Origin: JAUCQB01 sp964586235
GTDB lineage: Bacteria > Planctomycetota > Phycisphaerae > UBA1845 > PWPN01
Length of the DNA: 23,889 nucleotides
Direction: 5' to 3'
Assembly: GCA_964586235.1 (NCBI GenBank)
Contig: CAZPIO010000125.1
Coordinates: 1 to 23,889 of the forward strand
Each line of letters starts with the position of its first letter. The stretch's first letter is position 1. Under the pieces are notes generated by a model. The model was not told the DNA's origin. It saw only the letters and a program-made list of their open reading frames with translations, and ran no database searches. Below are positions 7,973 through 15,920 of this stretch, in pieces. Made by a program: the position numbers and the translations under genes.

Positions 7973-9064
7973 TCAGGAGCCGGCTTTTCGCTTGTAGAAC
8001 GGCAGCCTCACGATCTTCGCCTCGGCCTGCTTGCCGCCCAGATCGACCGCCAGCAGACGACCCTCCTCCACCAGCCCCGCATCGACATAGGCCATGGCGA
8101 TGCTGCGCTCCAGGGTGGGCGAGAGCGTGCCGCTGGTGACCTCGCCGACCGACCGACCGTCGTCCAGGACCGCAGCATGCTGGCGGGCGATGCGCCGGCC
8201 GGCCAGTTCGAGGCCCGCGAGCTTGCGTTTCGGGCCGGTTCGGGCGATCTGCCGCAGCGTCTCGACGCCGATGAAGTCCTTGCTCAGATCCACGCACCAG
8301 GCCAGTCCCGCGCTCAGCGAGTCGGTCTTCTCGTGCAGCTCGTGGCCGTAGAGCGGCATGGCCGCTTCGAGTCGAAGGGTGTCCCTGGCGCCGAGACCGG
8401 CGGGCTTGAGCGACTCATCCTCGCTGCTCTGATCGAAGAGATATCCGGTGATGAGTTGAGCGATCGTGGCGGGAAGGACGATTTCCACGCCGTCCTCGCC
8501 GGTATATCCGCTGCGGAATATGGCATAGGGGGTCGACATGTACTCGCCGCTGCGGAAGTGGTACCGCTTGAGTTCCGCGAGGGGTACCGGCAGGAGACGG
8601 CCCATCAGGCCCATCGCCAGCGGCCCCTGCGCGGCGATCATCATCGTCTCTTCGGTCCGATCGGTGATCTCCACGTTACGGCCGGCGGCATGCTCGTTCA
8701 GCCAGGCGAGGATGCGATCGCGATTCGAGGCGTTGCAGACCATGAGCCAATGGTCCTCGAAACGCGAGACGATGACGTCGTCCAGGATGCCGCCATCCTT
8801 GTTGCAGACGTGGCTGTACCGCGACTGCCCGACCACGGCGTCGCCGAGTTTGCGGGTGCAGACGCGTTCGAGCAGGGCTTCGGCATCCGGGCCGGTCAGT
8901 TCGAGCCGCCCCATGTGGGAGACATCGAAAACGGAGGCTGCCGAACGAGTGTGGCGGTGTTCCTCGATGATGCCCTTAAATAGCAGCGGCATCTCCCATC
9001 CGGCAAAATCGACCATCTTCGCGCCGAGACGAACGTGAAGGTCGTAAAGGGGTGTTTTTCGCAC
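7973..9064 (-). CDS. gcvT: Aminomethyltransferase (glycine cleavage T protein)
   Basis: This 363-residue protein transfers the methylene group from GcvH to tetrahydrofolate and releases ammonia. It starts MRKTPLYDLHVRLGAKMVDFAGWEMP, as in the family. FDVSHMG (about 46-52) and GGILDDVIV (about 91-99) contain the conserved Asp pair, the second of which corresponds to the catalytic Asp of E. coli GcvT. YTGEDGVEI and GARDTLRLEA follow later. It is the first gene of the operon gcvT-gcvH-gcvPA-unknown-gcvPB and starts 96 bases from the end of the preceding secreted-protein gene. No glycine riboswitch is recognisable in that gap. Confidence 0.96.
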   Translation of the reverse strand: MRKTPLYDLHVRLGAKMVDFAGWEMPLLFKGIIEEHRHTRSAASVFDVSHMGRLELTGPDAEALLERVCTRKLGDAVVGQSRYSHVCNKDGGILDDVIVSRFEDHWLMVCNASNRDRILAWLNEHAAGRNVEITDRTEETMMIAAQGPLAMGLMGRLLPVPLAELKRYHFRSGEYMSTPYAIFRSGYTGEDGVEIVLPATIAQLITGYLFDQSSEDESLKPAGLGARDTLRLEAAMPLYGHELHEKTDSLSAGLAWCVDLSKDFIGVETLRQIARTGPKRKLAGLELAGRRIARQHAAVLDDGRSVGEVTSGTLSPTLERSIAMAYVDAGLVEEGRLLAVDLGGKQAEAKIVRLPFYKRKAGS

Positions 9065-9094
9065 GTTCTGGTCCGTAAGAAAGCCAACTGACTG

Positions 9095-9111
9095 CGGCGC
9101 CGGCAGCGCCG
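9095..9111 (-). terminator. GC-rich hairpin between the secreted protein gene and gcvT
   Basis: CGGCGC and GCGCCG form a perfect 6-bp stem with a 5-base loop, about 50 bases after the stop codon of the upstream gene. It may be a terminator lacking a T-run, or a structure in the gcv leader. Confidence 0.35.
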
Positions 9112-9121
9112 ACCGGCGGTG

Positions 9122-9150
9122 AAGGTACTACTGGCAGGCGGGTCTGTCAA
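9122..9150 (-). promoter_or_regulatory. Candidate promoter of the gcv operon
   Basis: A perfect TTGACA (9150-9145, minus strand) is followed after 17 bases by TACCTT, a weak -10 box. It lies about 60 bases upstream of the gcvT start and just after the previous gene's stop codon. The hairpin at 9095-9111 would then lie in the leader transcript. Confidence 0.35.
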
Positions 9151-9160
9151 ACGCGGTTGA

Positions 9161-10936
9161 TCAGCATCCTGGCGCCTGAGCGGCCCCTGCCAGGCAATTC
9201 ACGAAGAGTTGGATGTCCAGTCCATCGACGTCGAGGTCTCCATCGAGGTCGGCGTCTTCGCATCCTTCGGGGGGCAACGCGCCGGTGCCGCTCAGACACG
9301 CCTGGAACCGGCCGAAATCCGTCTGATCGACGTCATCGTCGCGGTCAAGATCGGCCGGTGACAGAGGGGTCGCGGAGCTTTGAGCCGGGGAGGCGTACTG
9401 CGGAATACTGTCATAAACAAATGCGCTGTAGTAACAGGTGGTGCCCGGTGCCAGGCCGGTGTGCGAGCAGTTCTCCAGTGTGTTGGGACCGCCGGGCTTG
9501 TCGATCACCAGGAGGCCATCGGCCGGGCCGGTCGGGTACACGTCGGTTCGATATCGGATCAAGGTGCCGCGGAACGTACATTCGGGCGGATTGCGCCAGG
9601 AGAGGGTATTCTCCCGAATCCCACGCGCGGCGAGGAAGTTCGCCACGGGACCGGGCGAACCGGTTCCGACGCAGGTGGCAAAACGCTGGAACTTGTACGC
9701 GCCGGCGTCGCTGATGGCTGCCTGGAAATACTCGCCGTTTTCCGGACGCACCACGAGGACATTGTCGCGGACGGAGCCAAGCGTCGAGATGACGGCGTGC
9801 TCTCCGCCGATGGGCACGCCGTCGGTTGAAATCTCTTTGCCGGCAACGTTGCTGATTGTCGCCTCATAGGAGATGAAGAAATTGTTGGTGATCGGATTGT
9901 ACGCGGGAGTTGCCTGGGCGCCGAAGTTGGGTCGGGAGAGATTGAACACGGGCGCCACTCTGACACCTGCGGAATCGGTGACCAGCCCCACGGTTGTGTA
10001 GCCCTGGGCCGCGGTCAGTTTGGTCACGCCGATCGCGTAGCGGCCGTTCTGTGTGCTGCAGGCGATGCCGTTGGGGACGTCTTGACCATCGGGGACGTAT
10101 GGTGAGGCGGACGGGGAGTAGATCGCGATGTTGGCCCCGATTTTCGCGCCCGTGCTGATGTTGACCCGCTGGCCGTAGACGTCGCTGTAGTCGTTGTCCT
10201 GGCCGGCGCCGGGGTAGTTGCGGTAATCCTGCCAGATGACCATGAATTCGTTGACCACCGGGTTGAACACCACGCGCGGACTGTACTTCAATCGGTTGTC
10301 CACCTCGCTCAATCGAAGCTGGGCGGTGGCGGCGGTGCCGTCAGCATTGAAGAGCTTGCTGAACACCTGCCCATAGCCGCCCACCTGCTCCCTCCAAACA
10401 ACCAGGTAGCGATTGTTTATCGGGTCATGAGCGACGTCTGCGGCGTTCTGGTAGTCCGGTTTGACCACGAGAGGAATGTAGCCGCCGACCGGGCTTCCGT
10501 CGGCGGCCAGTCGCTGTCCGAGGACGTCGTCTTTTCCGCCATTGATGCCGGCCTGGTAGGCGATGAACCATTCGTGGTTGACGCTGTTGTACGTGATTGC
10601 CCCGATAATGGCCTTGATGTTGGCGGGGTCGGGAGAAATGTAGAACGTAGTACCGACGAGGCTTCCGTTATTGGCGTTGACTAATTGCCCCTTCAACTGC
10701 CAGCCGTTGGCGTCGGTCACATCGACCCAGAGGGCCAGGTACAATTGCGTGGAGGGATTGTATCCGGCTGCCGGCCAAAAGGCGCCCGACGGTGAGATAG
10801 GTGTCAGCGAGCCGATGAGGGCCACATCGCCCGCGGTGGGGCCGGCCGTCAGGAAGGCGACCGTGACCGCGAGCCAGAGCCTGGCAGATATGTTGCTCCG
10901 CCTGAAGCTTCGATAACCTGCGCGTGCAACTGACAT
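9161..10936 (-). CDS. Secreted beta-rich repeat protein with dockerin-like C-terminus
   Basis: This 591-residue protein has an N-terminal signal peptide (hydrophobic core about residues 17-33, AxG-like cleavage near GPTAGDVA). Residues of about 40-420 contain repeats of the type 'YNPxxxxYLVVWxDxR ... DVYGQRV', alternating short beta blades that suggest a propeller-like fold. A fibronectin III-like stretch follows (about 435-525, ENTLSWRNPP ... LAPGTTCYYSAFVYD). Residues 527-591 form an EF-hand pair (DLDRDDDVDQTDFG and DLDGDLDVDGLD). The ATG at 10936 has AAAGGA seven bases upstream; a longer open frame upstream runs through palindromic repeats and was rejected. The protein is probably extracellular or cell-surface; its substrate is unknown. 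Its tail is closely similar to that of the protein ending at 3263. Confidence 0.88.
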   Translation of the reverse strand: MSVARAGYRSFRRSNISARLWLAVTVAFLTAGPTAGDVALIGSLTPISPSGAFWPAAGYNPSTQLYLALWVDVTDANGWQLKGQLVNANNGSLVGTTFYISPDPANIKAIIGAITYNSVNHEWFIAYQAGINGGKDDVLGQRLAADGSPVGGYIPLVVKPDYQNAADVAHDPINNRYLVVWREQVGGYGQVFSKLFNADGTAATAQLRLSEVDNRLKYSPRVVFNPVVNEFMVIWQDYRNYPGAGQDNDYSDVYGQRVNISTGAKIGANIAIYSPSASPYVPDGQDVPNGIACSTQNGRYAIGVTKLTAAQGYTTVGLVTDSAGVRVAPVFNLSRPNFGAQATPAYNPITNNFFISYEATISNVAGKEISTDGVPIGGEHAVISTLGSVRDNVLVVRPENGEYFQAAISDAGAYKFQRFATCVGTGSPGPVANFLAARGIRENTLSWRNPPECTFRGTLIRYRTDVYPTGPADGLLVIDKPGGPNTLENCSHTGLAPGTTCYYSAFVYDSIPQYASPAQSSATPLSPADLDRDDDVDQTDFGRFQACLSGTGALPPEGCEDADLDGDLDVDGLDIQLFVNCLAGAAQAPGC

Positions 10937-11259
10937 GGACGAATCCTTTCGCGCGGCGCTCGGCGGTCGACGCCCGACAGGCTCTGGTCGTGCCGATTCA
11001 TCCGTTTCATTATACCAAGTCAGAGGACGAAGTAGTGGATGGCCCTCGCGGGCCCGCCTGTTTGGGCCGGTGTTGCCGAGAGCACTGGCAGACGAGCTGC
11101 CAGTGGCACCCGCGCTGCTCGCAGAGCAGTGGCACACGGCTTGAGTTACCCGGGAGGGAGGAAACCGCGGAGCAGTGGCACACTGGGGGCACAAGGGCAC
11201 TGCTCACAGAGCAGTGGTACACGGCCGCAGGGCAGTGGCACGCGGCGGGGACAGCTCCG
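10937..11259. other. Intergenic region rich in palindromic repeats
   Basis: The left part holds the ribosome site of the gene ending at 9161. From 11082 to 11245 the region is filled by copies of a short palindrome (listed separately). No other gene is supported. Confidence 0.7.
11082..11245. repeat. Cluster of GAGCAGTGGCACACGG palindromic repeats
   Basis: Five units were found. At 11083-11105 two 9-base arms (CACTGGCAG / CTGCCAGTG) pair perfectly. At 11115-11139 CTGCTC/GAGCAG is followed by TGGCACACGG. A half unit lies at 11169-11184. At 11198-11224 CACTGCTC/GAGCAGTG is followed by GTACACGG. A degenerate half unit lies at 11230-11243. The palindrome CACTGCTC-N3/4-GAGCAGTG recurs at 15027-15046 and 23814-23833. 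Spacing and sequence are too irregular for CRISPR. Confidence 0.85.
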
Positions 11260-12369
11260 TCAAGGTTGGGAGAGGATGGAGTCGGTGTACCGGATGCGCT
11301 TGGCCAGGAGGTCTCCTGCTCGAGTGAAGACTGCTTCCGGGAAACCGAGCGCGGTTTTGATGCCGATGTCCTGATCGAGCCAGGACGGGAGCGCGCGGAT
11401 GCGGGCAAACTGTCGTCCGAGCTGGCGACGAAACACGATGGGAAACGGCGGGATGGGGAAGTCGCTGCCGTAGACGAGCTTGTGGTGGATTTCTGGCATT
11501 TTCGAGAGTTTCACGAGCCAGACGGCCTTGTTGAGCATGGCCATGCCGGCCAGGTCGGTGTAGAGGGGGGCGTCGGCGAATTCGCCCTTGAGGGCCTCGA
11601 TGAGGGTGTACAGGGTGCGGGCGGAAGTGAGCGGCCACAGAGGGGGGCTGGCCACGTGGGCGATGATCACCGTTGGTTGGCGGTTTTCCTCTCGGAGCCG
11701 CCGCAGGCTGCGCAGCCAGGGGGTTGGGTCCTTGAAGCGGGGGTGCAGGTTGCCCAGGGCGGCTTCGCTGCCGCAGTGAATGAGGATAGGTATGCCGATC
11801 TCGGCGGCGCGCCGGAGGAAATCGACGGTTCTGGGGTCCTCGGCGTCGATGTTCTGCGAAAGCGGCAGCCACTTGACCAGAACGGCCCCGGCCTCGGCCA
11901 CTTCATCGAGCATATCCACGGCGGTCTTGCGGCCCTCGCGGCGGTAGGGGTGGATCGACGCCCCGAAGAGGATACGGCCGGGGTGCCGACGCCAGAGCTG
12001 ACTGGCGTAGGTGTTGGAGACGTAAAGGTCCGAGCCGTGTTGCCACAGATGACGGCGGGAGCCAACGGGTTCACCCTCGTCGGTGTGATATTGGTCGAAG
12101 GCCAGGAGGACGACACGGTCGATGTGTCGCGCCGTCGTGATGTGATCGAGCAGGATGCGTTCGATGGCGGCATCGAAATCCTGCTCGGATGCCCGCCGGC
12201 TGATACCGAAGTACCGCCTTGCCAACCCCATGAAGAAGCCGTGGTACATGACGTCGGAGAAGTAGGCGTCGCAGGGGGCGTGCCCGCCGGGCTGCTCGAA
12301 GGAGAATCGCCCTTCGTCGCTGCACTGACGATGCCGCTGACCGATATGGCAATGAATGTCAACTCTCAT
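11260..12369 (-). CDS. Amidohydrolase family protein (metal-dependent hydrolase, TIM barrel)
   Basis: This 369-residue protein carries the amidohydrolase-2 pattern: His6 and His8 in DIHCHIG, Lys166 in LVKWLPL, His198 in ILIHCGSEA, His238 in IIAHVASPP and Asp303 in YGSDFP. These positions correspond to the metal-binding and catalytic residues of decarboxylase-like and lactonase-like members. The substrate cannot be told from sequence. Nothing indicates export, so it is presumably cytoplasmic. It starts 18 bases after the RNase R-like gene and is probably cotranscribed with it. Downstream, the repeat cluster begins within 15 bases of the stop codon. Confidence 0.88.
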   Translation of the reverse strand: MRVDIHCHIGQRHRQCSDEGRFSFEQPGGHAPCDAYFSDVMYHGFFMGLARRYFGISRRASEQDFDAAIERILLDHITTARHIDRVVLLAFDQYHTDEGEPVGSRRHLWQHGSDLYVSNTYASQLWRRHPGRILFGASIHPYRREGRKTAVDMLDEVAEAGAVLVKWLPLSQNIDAEDPRTVDFLRRAAEIGIPILIHCGSEAALGNLHPRFKDPTPWLRSLRRLREENRQPTVIIAHVASPPLWPLTSARTLYTLIEALKGEFADAPLYTDLAGMAMLNKAVWLVKLSKMPEIHHKLVYGSDFPIPPFPIVFRRQLGRQFARIRALPSWLDQDIGIKTALGFPEAVFTRAGDLLAKRIRYTDSILSQP

Positions 12370-12387
12370 CCAGGCCGCCCCGCCAGG

Positions 12388-14628
12388 TCATCGCTTCCCA
12401 CGGCCGCGGCGAGGCCGGCGGGAGTCTCGTTTGATGACCGACCTTCTGCCGCTCTTCTGCGGTCTCGGTGAGGTCTCGGCCTTGTGTTTCTTTTCTGCCG
12501 TGACTCGCCTGCGGTCCTGTCCGGCGGCCAGGGATTCGGCCGTCAGGATCAGGTCCAGTTGGCGGGCCGACAGATCAACACCGGCGATCTGGGCGGTCAC
12601 CGCATCGCCGATGGCGATTCGCCTTCGGCTCCGCTCGCCGACCACGCAGCCGGCCCGAGCATCGATGTCCCACCAGTCGTCGGGCAGATCCGCGAAACGC
12701 ACGAGGCCGTCGACGCGGTACTTGTTGAGGTGTACATAAACCCCGACATTGGCCACGCCGGTCACGACGCCGGGTTCAACGTCGCCGACGCGTTTTTCAA
12801 GCAGCCTGAGGATCTTGACCAGCCTCAGCTCCCGCTCGGCGGCCTCGGCATGCCTCTCCGCGAAGCTGCAGTGCGCGCCCATCACCTGCAGGTCTTCCTT
12901 GGAGGGCACCGCGGAGCGGTCCTGGGGTGTCTTCAGCCCTGATTCCAGGTACTCCTCCAGGAGGCGGTGCACGACCAGGTCGGGATAACGGCGAATCGGC
13001 GAGGTGAAATGGCAGTAGTGTCGGCTGGCGAGCGCATAATGGCCGATCATCGCCGGCGAATACTCCGCCTGGGCCATGGACCGCAGAACGGCCAGGTGAA
13101 CGGCGAAGGCCTCGGGCCGGCCGCGGACGCTGTCCAGCAGCCGGATCATGTCCGCGCGATCCATCTGTCGCGGAATGGGTTTGCCGAGCACGCGAAGAAA
13201 CTCGCCCAGCTTGGCCTGGGCGTCCAGCGGGGGCTCGGGGTGAATGCGACGCAGGTGGGGCACGCCAAGAAGGGCGAAGAGCTCGGCCACGGCCTCGTTG
13301 GCTTCAACCATGAACATCTCGATGATGGTGTGAGAGAAGCTCGAGTCTTCGGGGACGACGTCAATTGTCTCGTCGTTGTCGTCCAGCACCAGTTCCACGC
13401 CGGGCAGGTCGAGCACGACCATGCCGGCCGAGAGCCGCCGCTTCTGGATCAGCCGGGCCAGGTGGTTCATATCCTTGAGCAGCGTCACCACTTTGGCGTT
13501 GACGCCCCGCGTTTCGCCATCCAATATGCGGGTGGCCTCGCCGTAGGTGAGCCGCTTGCGAGAGCGGATGACGGTGTTGGCATATCGCTTTCCCAGCCGC
13601 GTGCCCTTGTTGTCGTACTCGATGAAAACGCTCTTGGTCAGCCGCGGCTGGTCCTCCTGAAGGCTGCACAACCCGTTGCTCAGCACTTCGGGCAGCATGG
13701 GAATTACGAATCGCGGGAAATAGACGCTGTTGCCGCGCTGGCGGGCCTCGATGTCCAGCGGGCTGTCCGGTGTGACAAAGGTCGAGACGTCGGCGATGTG
13801 GATGCCCAGTTCGTACCGTCCGCGCCCCAAGCGCCGAAGCGAAATGGCATCATCGAAGTCCTTGGCGTCGTCGGGGTCGATGGTGATCACGGTCTCCAGG
13901 CAGAAGTCTTCGCGCTGAGCGAGCTGCGAGTCGAGCGAGTATTCGCGAACGGCCCGCTTGGCGTCTTCGGTCACCTCGGGCGGGAACTCGTGGCGGAGGT
14001 GGTACTGGTGGATCATGCTCAGCGTATCGACGCCCGGGTCGGATCTCCGGCCGAGGACCTGGACGATCACGCCCCGAGCGGCCCGCGTCGCCGACGGGAA
14101 GTCGGTCAGTTCAACCACCACCTGGTCGCCGGCACGGGCCCTGGTCGATCGGACGTCGCCGACGACCACCGGGGCGTGCAGTGCGTGCCCGTCGGGGATC
14201 ATCAGCCACTGCTCGCCCTGGCGGACGAGTTCGCCGACGAACCGGCTCTGGCCGCGTTCGATGATGCGGGTGACCGCGCCCTCGACGAGGCTCGAATCGC
14301 CGCGTTTGCCGCGACGGGTGATTTGGGCTTCGACAGTGTCGCCGGTGATGGCCCCGCTGGTGGCGTTGGGCGGGATGAACAGGTCGCCGTGATCGGTCGG
14401 GCTGTCGGGCACGACGAAGCCGAAGCCTCGCGCGTTGCCGCGGAAGGTGCCGACGATGACGCCGACGGCCGAGGGCAGCATGAGGCAGTTGCTGCCCCCG
14501 AGCACCACCCGGCCGGCCTTCATCAGCGCCTTAACCGCCGCTCTGAACTCGCCGTACTCCTCCTCCTCAACGCCGATCGAGCGAGCCAGCCTGCGGGGCC
14601 GCAGCGGGCGGTAGTCTTTCTGGCTCAT
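12388..14628 (-). CDS. rnr: RNase R-like 3'-5' exoribonuclease (RNB/VacB family)
   Basis: The protein has 746 residues from the ATG at 14628. In order: an N-terminal winged-helix segment (YRPLRPRRLARSIGV), cold-shock-like OB domains (about 55-190), the RNB catalytic domain with the metal-binding Asp cluster DPDDAKDFDDA (251-261), HYCHFTSPIRRYPDL near the end of that domain, an S1 domain (about 614-694), and a basic Lys/Arg-rich tail (about 695-746). It degrades structured RNA processively. Homologues extend some 15-25 residues further upstream, and the open frame continues there through 'GRILHHM'. The true start may therefore be a non-ATG codon (see 14668-14683). The farther ATG at 14820 would add implausible repeat-derived sequence. 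Confidence 0.92.
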   Translation of the reverse strand: MSQKDYRPLRPRRLARSIGVEEEEYGEFRAAVKALMKAGRVVLGGSNCLMLPSAVGVIVGTFRGNARGFGFVVPDSPTDHGDLFIPPNATSGAITGDTVEAQITRRGKRGDSSLVEGAVTRIIERGQSRFVGELVRQGEQWLMIPDGHALHAPVVVGDVRSTRARAGDQVVVELTDFPSATRAARGVIVQVLGRRSDPGVDTLSMIHQYHLRHEFPPEVTEDAKRAVREYSLDSQLAQREDFCLETVITIDPDDAKDFDDAISLRRLGRGRYELGIHIADVSTFVTPDSPLDIEARQRGNSVYFPRFVIPMLPEVLSNGLCSLQEDQPRLTKSVFIEYDNKGTRLGKRYANTVIRSRKRLTYGEATRILDGETRGVNAKVVTLLKDMNHLARLIQKRRLSAGMVVLDLPGVELVLDDNDETIDVVPEDSSFSHTIIEMFMVEANEAVAELFALLGVPHLRRIHPEPPLDAQAKLGEFLRVLGKPIPRQMDRADMIRLLDSVRGRPEAFAVHLAVLRSMAQAEYSPAMIGHYALASRHYCHFTSPIRRYPDLVVHRLLEEYLESGLKTPQDRSAVPSKEDLQVMGAHCSFAERHAEAAERELRLVKILRLLEKRVGDVEPGVVTGVANVGVYVHLNKYRVDGLVRFADLPDDWWDIDARAGCVVGERSRRRIAIGDAVTAQIAGVDLSARQLDLILTAESLAAGQDRRRVTAEKKHKAETSPRPQKSGRRSVIKRDSRRPRRGRGKR

Positions 14629-14667
14629 GTGATGCAGGATGCGGCCTGTCAGATCAGTTGGTTGGTT

Positions 14668-14683
14668 GATGGATGGCTCCTTT
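14668..14683 (-). promoter_or_regulatory. Strong ribosome site placed before an AUC codon in the rnr frame
   Basis: On the minus strand AAAGGAG is followed after six bases by ATC (14670-14668), in frame with rnr and 42 bases upstream of its first ATG. No ATG, GTG or TTG lies in frame between them, and the ATG at 14628 has no good ribosome site. An AUC start would add residues that align with the winged-helix start of the family. Confidence 0.4.
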
Positions 14684-14821
14684 GCATTTTCAACATCGCA
14701 GTCGCCGGGTCGGCGGGATATCTGTCTCCGCCGCCCCGTGAAGAGTTTTGGACCCTGTGCGAAAGGCTCTTCGCACCCTGGGTGGCATGGCCAAGCCCCG
14801 GCTTGCCAGGGCGCCGCCATG

Positions 14822-14879
14822 TCTGTTGCCGCGAACAGTGGGCAAACGTCTCAGCACTCAATAGAGCCGTGGCACACGA
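14822..14879. repeat. Dispersed 58-61 base repeat, copy 1 (degenerate)
   Basis: The copy runs from CTGTTGCCGCGAACAGTG through CTCAGCACTC to GTGGCACACGA. It aligns with 14995-15055 along its length, with scattered substitutions and a 3-base gap in the palindrome arm (CACTC/GAGCCGTG instead of CACTGCTC/GAGCAGTG). Confidence 0.75.
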
Positions 14880-14994
14880 CCGTTAGCTTAACGGCAGGGG
14901 ACAGGGGCTTCAACCAAACGGCGGAGCGAGGTGACGACACGGGTACGCCTGACAAACAGTGACGGCCGATGGAATGGGCGGGCTGGGACATGGG

Positions 14995-15055
14995 CTGCTG
15001 ACGCGGACAGTGACCAAACGCCTCAGCACTGCTCAACAGAGCAGTGGCACACGGA
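14995..15055. repeat. Dispersed 58-61 base repeat, copy 2 (intact palindrome)
   Basis: It contains the perfect 8-bp palindrome CACTGCTC-AACA-GAGCAGTG (15027-15046), preceded by ACAGTGACCAAACGCCTCAG and followed by GCACACGG. A third, partial copy lies at 23794-23834. The rest of the gap between the rnr frame and 15083 shows no gene. Confidence 0.85.
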
Positions 15056-15083
15056 CAGGAGGGGGACGATGATTTGAGGCCGG

Positions 15084-15431
15084 TCAGGCGACTTGCGAGC
15101 GGTTCTTGCGGTCGCCGAGGACCCATTTGCGGACGCGCTGAACGACATTGCGATGCAGCTCGACCACGCGGGGTTCCGGCATCTCGAGGATGATGCCGAT
15201 CTCGGCCATGGTGAGCCGTTCGCAGTATCGCAGGGTGATCAGCAGGCGTTCCTTCGTGGTCAGGCCGCGCTGGACGAAGCGCTTCAATTTCTTCCACGGC
15301 GGGGGCGTATAGGTGATGGCCTCAACGGCGGCCGGACGGCCGCTTGAACGCGGCGCGGGCTCTGTGGCTCGAGAAGGGCTTTCCCGTCGTTTGACAGCCG
15401 GTGATTTCAGGCTTGCACATTGCGACGCCAT
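15084..15431 (-). CDS. Sigma-70 region 4-like HTH protein (region 4 only)
   Basis: This 115-residue protein has a basic, Ser/Pro-rich N-terminal half (1-45). Residues of about 57-104 match sigma region 4, with LTTKERLLITLRYCERLTMAEIG and an EPRVVELHR segment as the recognition helix, most like FliA/WhiG-type sigma factors. Regions 1-3 are missing, so it cannot be a complete sigma factor. It may be a DNA-binding regulator that imitates region 4. The ATG at 15431 has a very strong GGAGGAGG six bases upstream, which is why I prefer it to the longer open frame starting near 15707. It stands alone between repeats, and no partner gene is adjacent. Confidence 0.75.
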   Translation of the reverse strand: MASQCASLKSPAVKRRESPSRATEPAPRSSGRPAAVEAITYTPPPWKKLKRFVQRGLTTKERLLITLRYCERLTMAEIGIILEMPEPRVVELHRNVVQRVRKWVLGDRKNRSQVA

Positions 15432-15920
15432 GAATGACCTCCTCCCGCTTGCCGCCCCCGAGAAGGAGGCGCAAGCCGATATCCCGGCACCGCCGCGTCC
15501 CGCTTGGGTGCCGTACGCGGAAATGAGCTTCTGTATAAGAGGCCGTGGTTCGATCCAGCCACGGACGATGTGCGAAAGCGGATGCTGCGGATCGGCGTCC
15601 TGTTCGAGGTGAGTGTGTGCGTGGAGCTGTTGGCTGCCGGATTCATGGCCACCCCTCGAATGGTCGCCGGCGCGATCGTCGCAGCAATCGACGCCGGGCG
15701 TCGACACCTCGGCAAATGCCGAGATACTGAATTATCGGACAGTGTGCGGTGAGGCGTTGACCCCAAACCGACGGTGCGGTTGTTTCCCCCGCGGGCGTGG
15801 GTGCCGGTTCGGGGATGCGGGCGTGGGCTCCGGGATCCGCGGCTGGGCAGCCGCGTTCCAGGCCTGGGCCGTACTACACCGTGTGCGCGGCGTCGGCGGC
15901 ACGTTTACCAGTATTGCCGC
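15432..15920. other. Intergenic region, no supported gene
   Basis: These 489 bases lie upstream of the sigma region-4 gene and downstream of the aldo/keto reductase. They hold a 6-bp hairpin (15543-15564) and an 8-bp hairpin (15838-15855). Short open frames on both strands have no recognisable content. Confidence 0.6.
15838..15855 (-). terminator. Hairpin downstream of the aldo/keto reductase gene
   Basis: CGCGGCTG and CAGCCGCG form a perfect 8-bp stem with a 2-base loop (or a 7-bp stem with a 4-base loop), 66 bases after the stop codon. No T-run follows, so termination is tentative. Confidence 0.35.

Noticed and set aside
7929..8297. Long N-terminal extension of gcvH into gcvT
   Set aside because: H proteins have about 125-130 residues. 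The GTG at 7928 with AGGAGG upstream gives exactly this length, and the extension is merely gcvT read in another frame.
9065..9160. Possible glycine riboswitch before gcvT
   Set aside because: The gap is only 96 bases and I see no conserved glycine aptamer core. One GC hairpin alone is not enough.
10937..11200. N-terminal extension of the 9161-10936 gene to 11200
   Set aside because: The extension encodes repeat-derived residues (VCHCSAS type) and would place the clear signal peptide about 100 residues inside the protein.
11082..11245. CRISPR array
   Set aside because: Units differ in sequence, spacing is irregular, there are no spacers of uniform length and no cas genes are present.
14629..14820. 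Extension of the RNase R gene to the ATG at 14820
   Set aside because: The added residues do not resemble the family and the ATG lies within two bases of a dispersed repeat copy. Only the last 15-25 added residues could be real.
12967..14886. Long open frame of 639 codons on the + strand, and similar ones at 6239-7453, 10924-12471, 15774-17042, 17444-18757 and 22213-23811
   Set aside because: Each lies antisense to a well-recognised gene, is rich in Gly/Val/Asp/His or Arg/Ala as expected for GC-rich antisense frames, and has no recognisable domain.
15541..15565. GGTTCGATCC, resembling a tRNA T-loop
   Set aside because: The flanks do not form a 5-bp T-stem and no acceptor, D or anticodon arm can be found. 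It is part of a simple 6-bp hairpin.
15504..15752. An 82-codon + strand frame in the gap left of the aldo/keto reductase
   Set aside because: No family signature or good ribosome site, and it overlaps other open frames on both strands. It is probably chance in GC-rich DNA.
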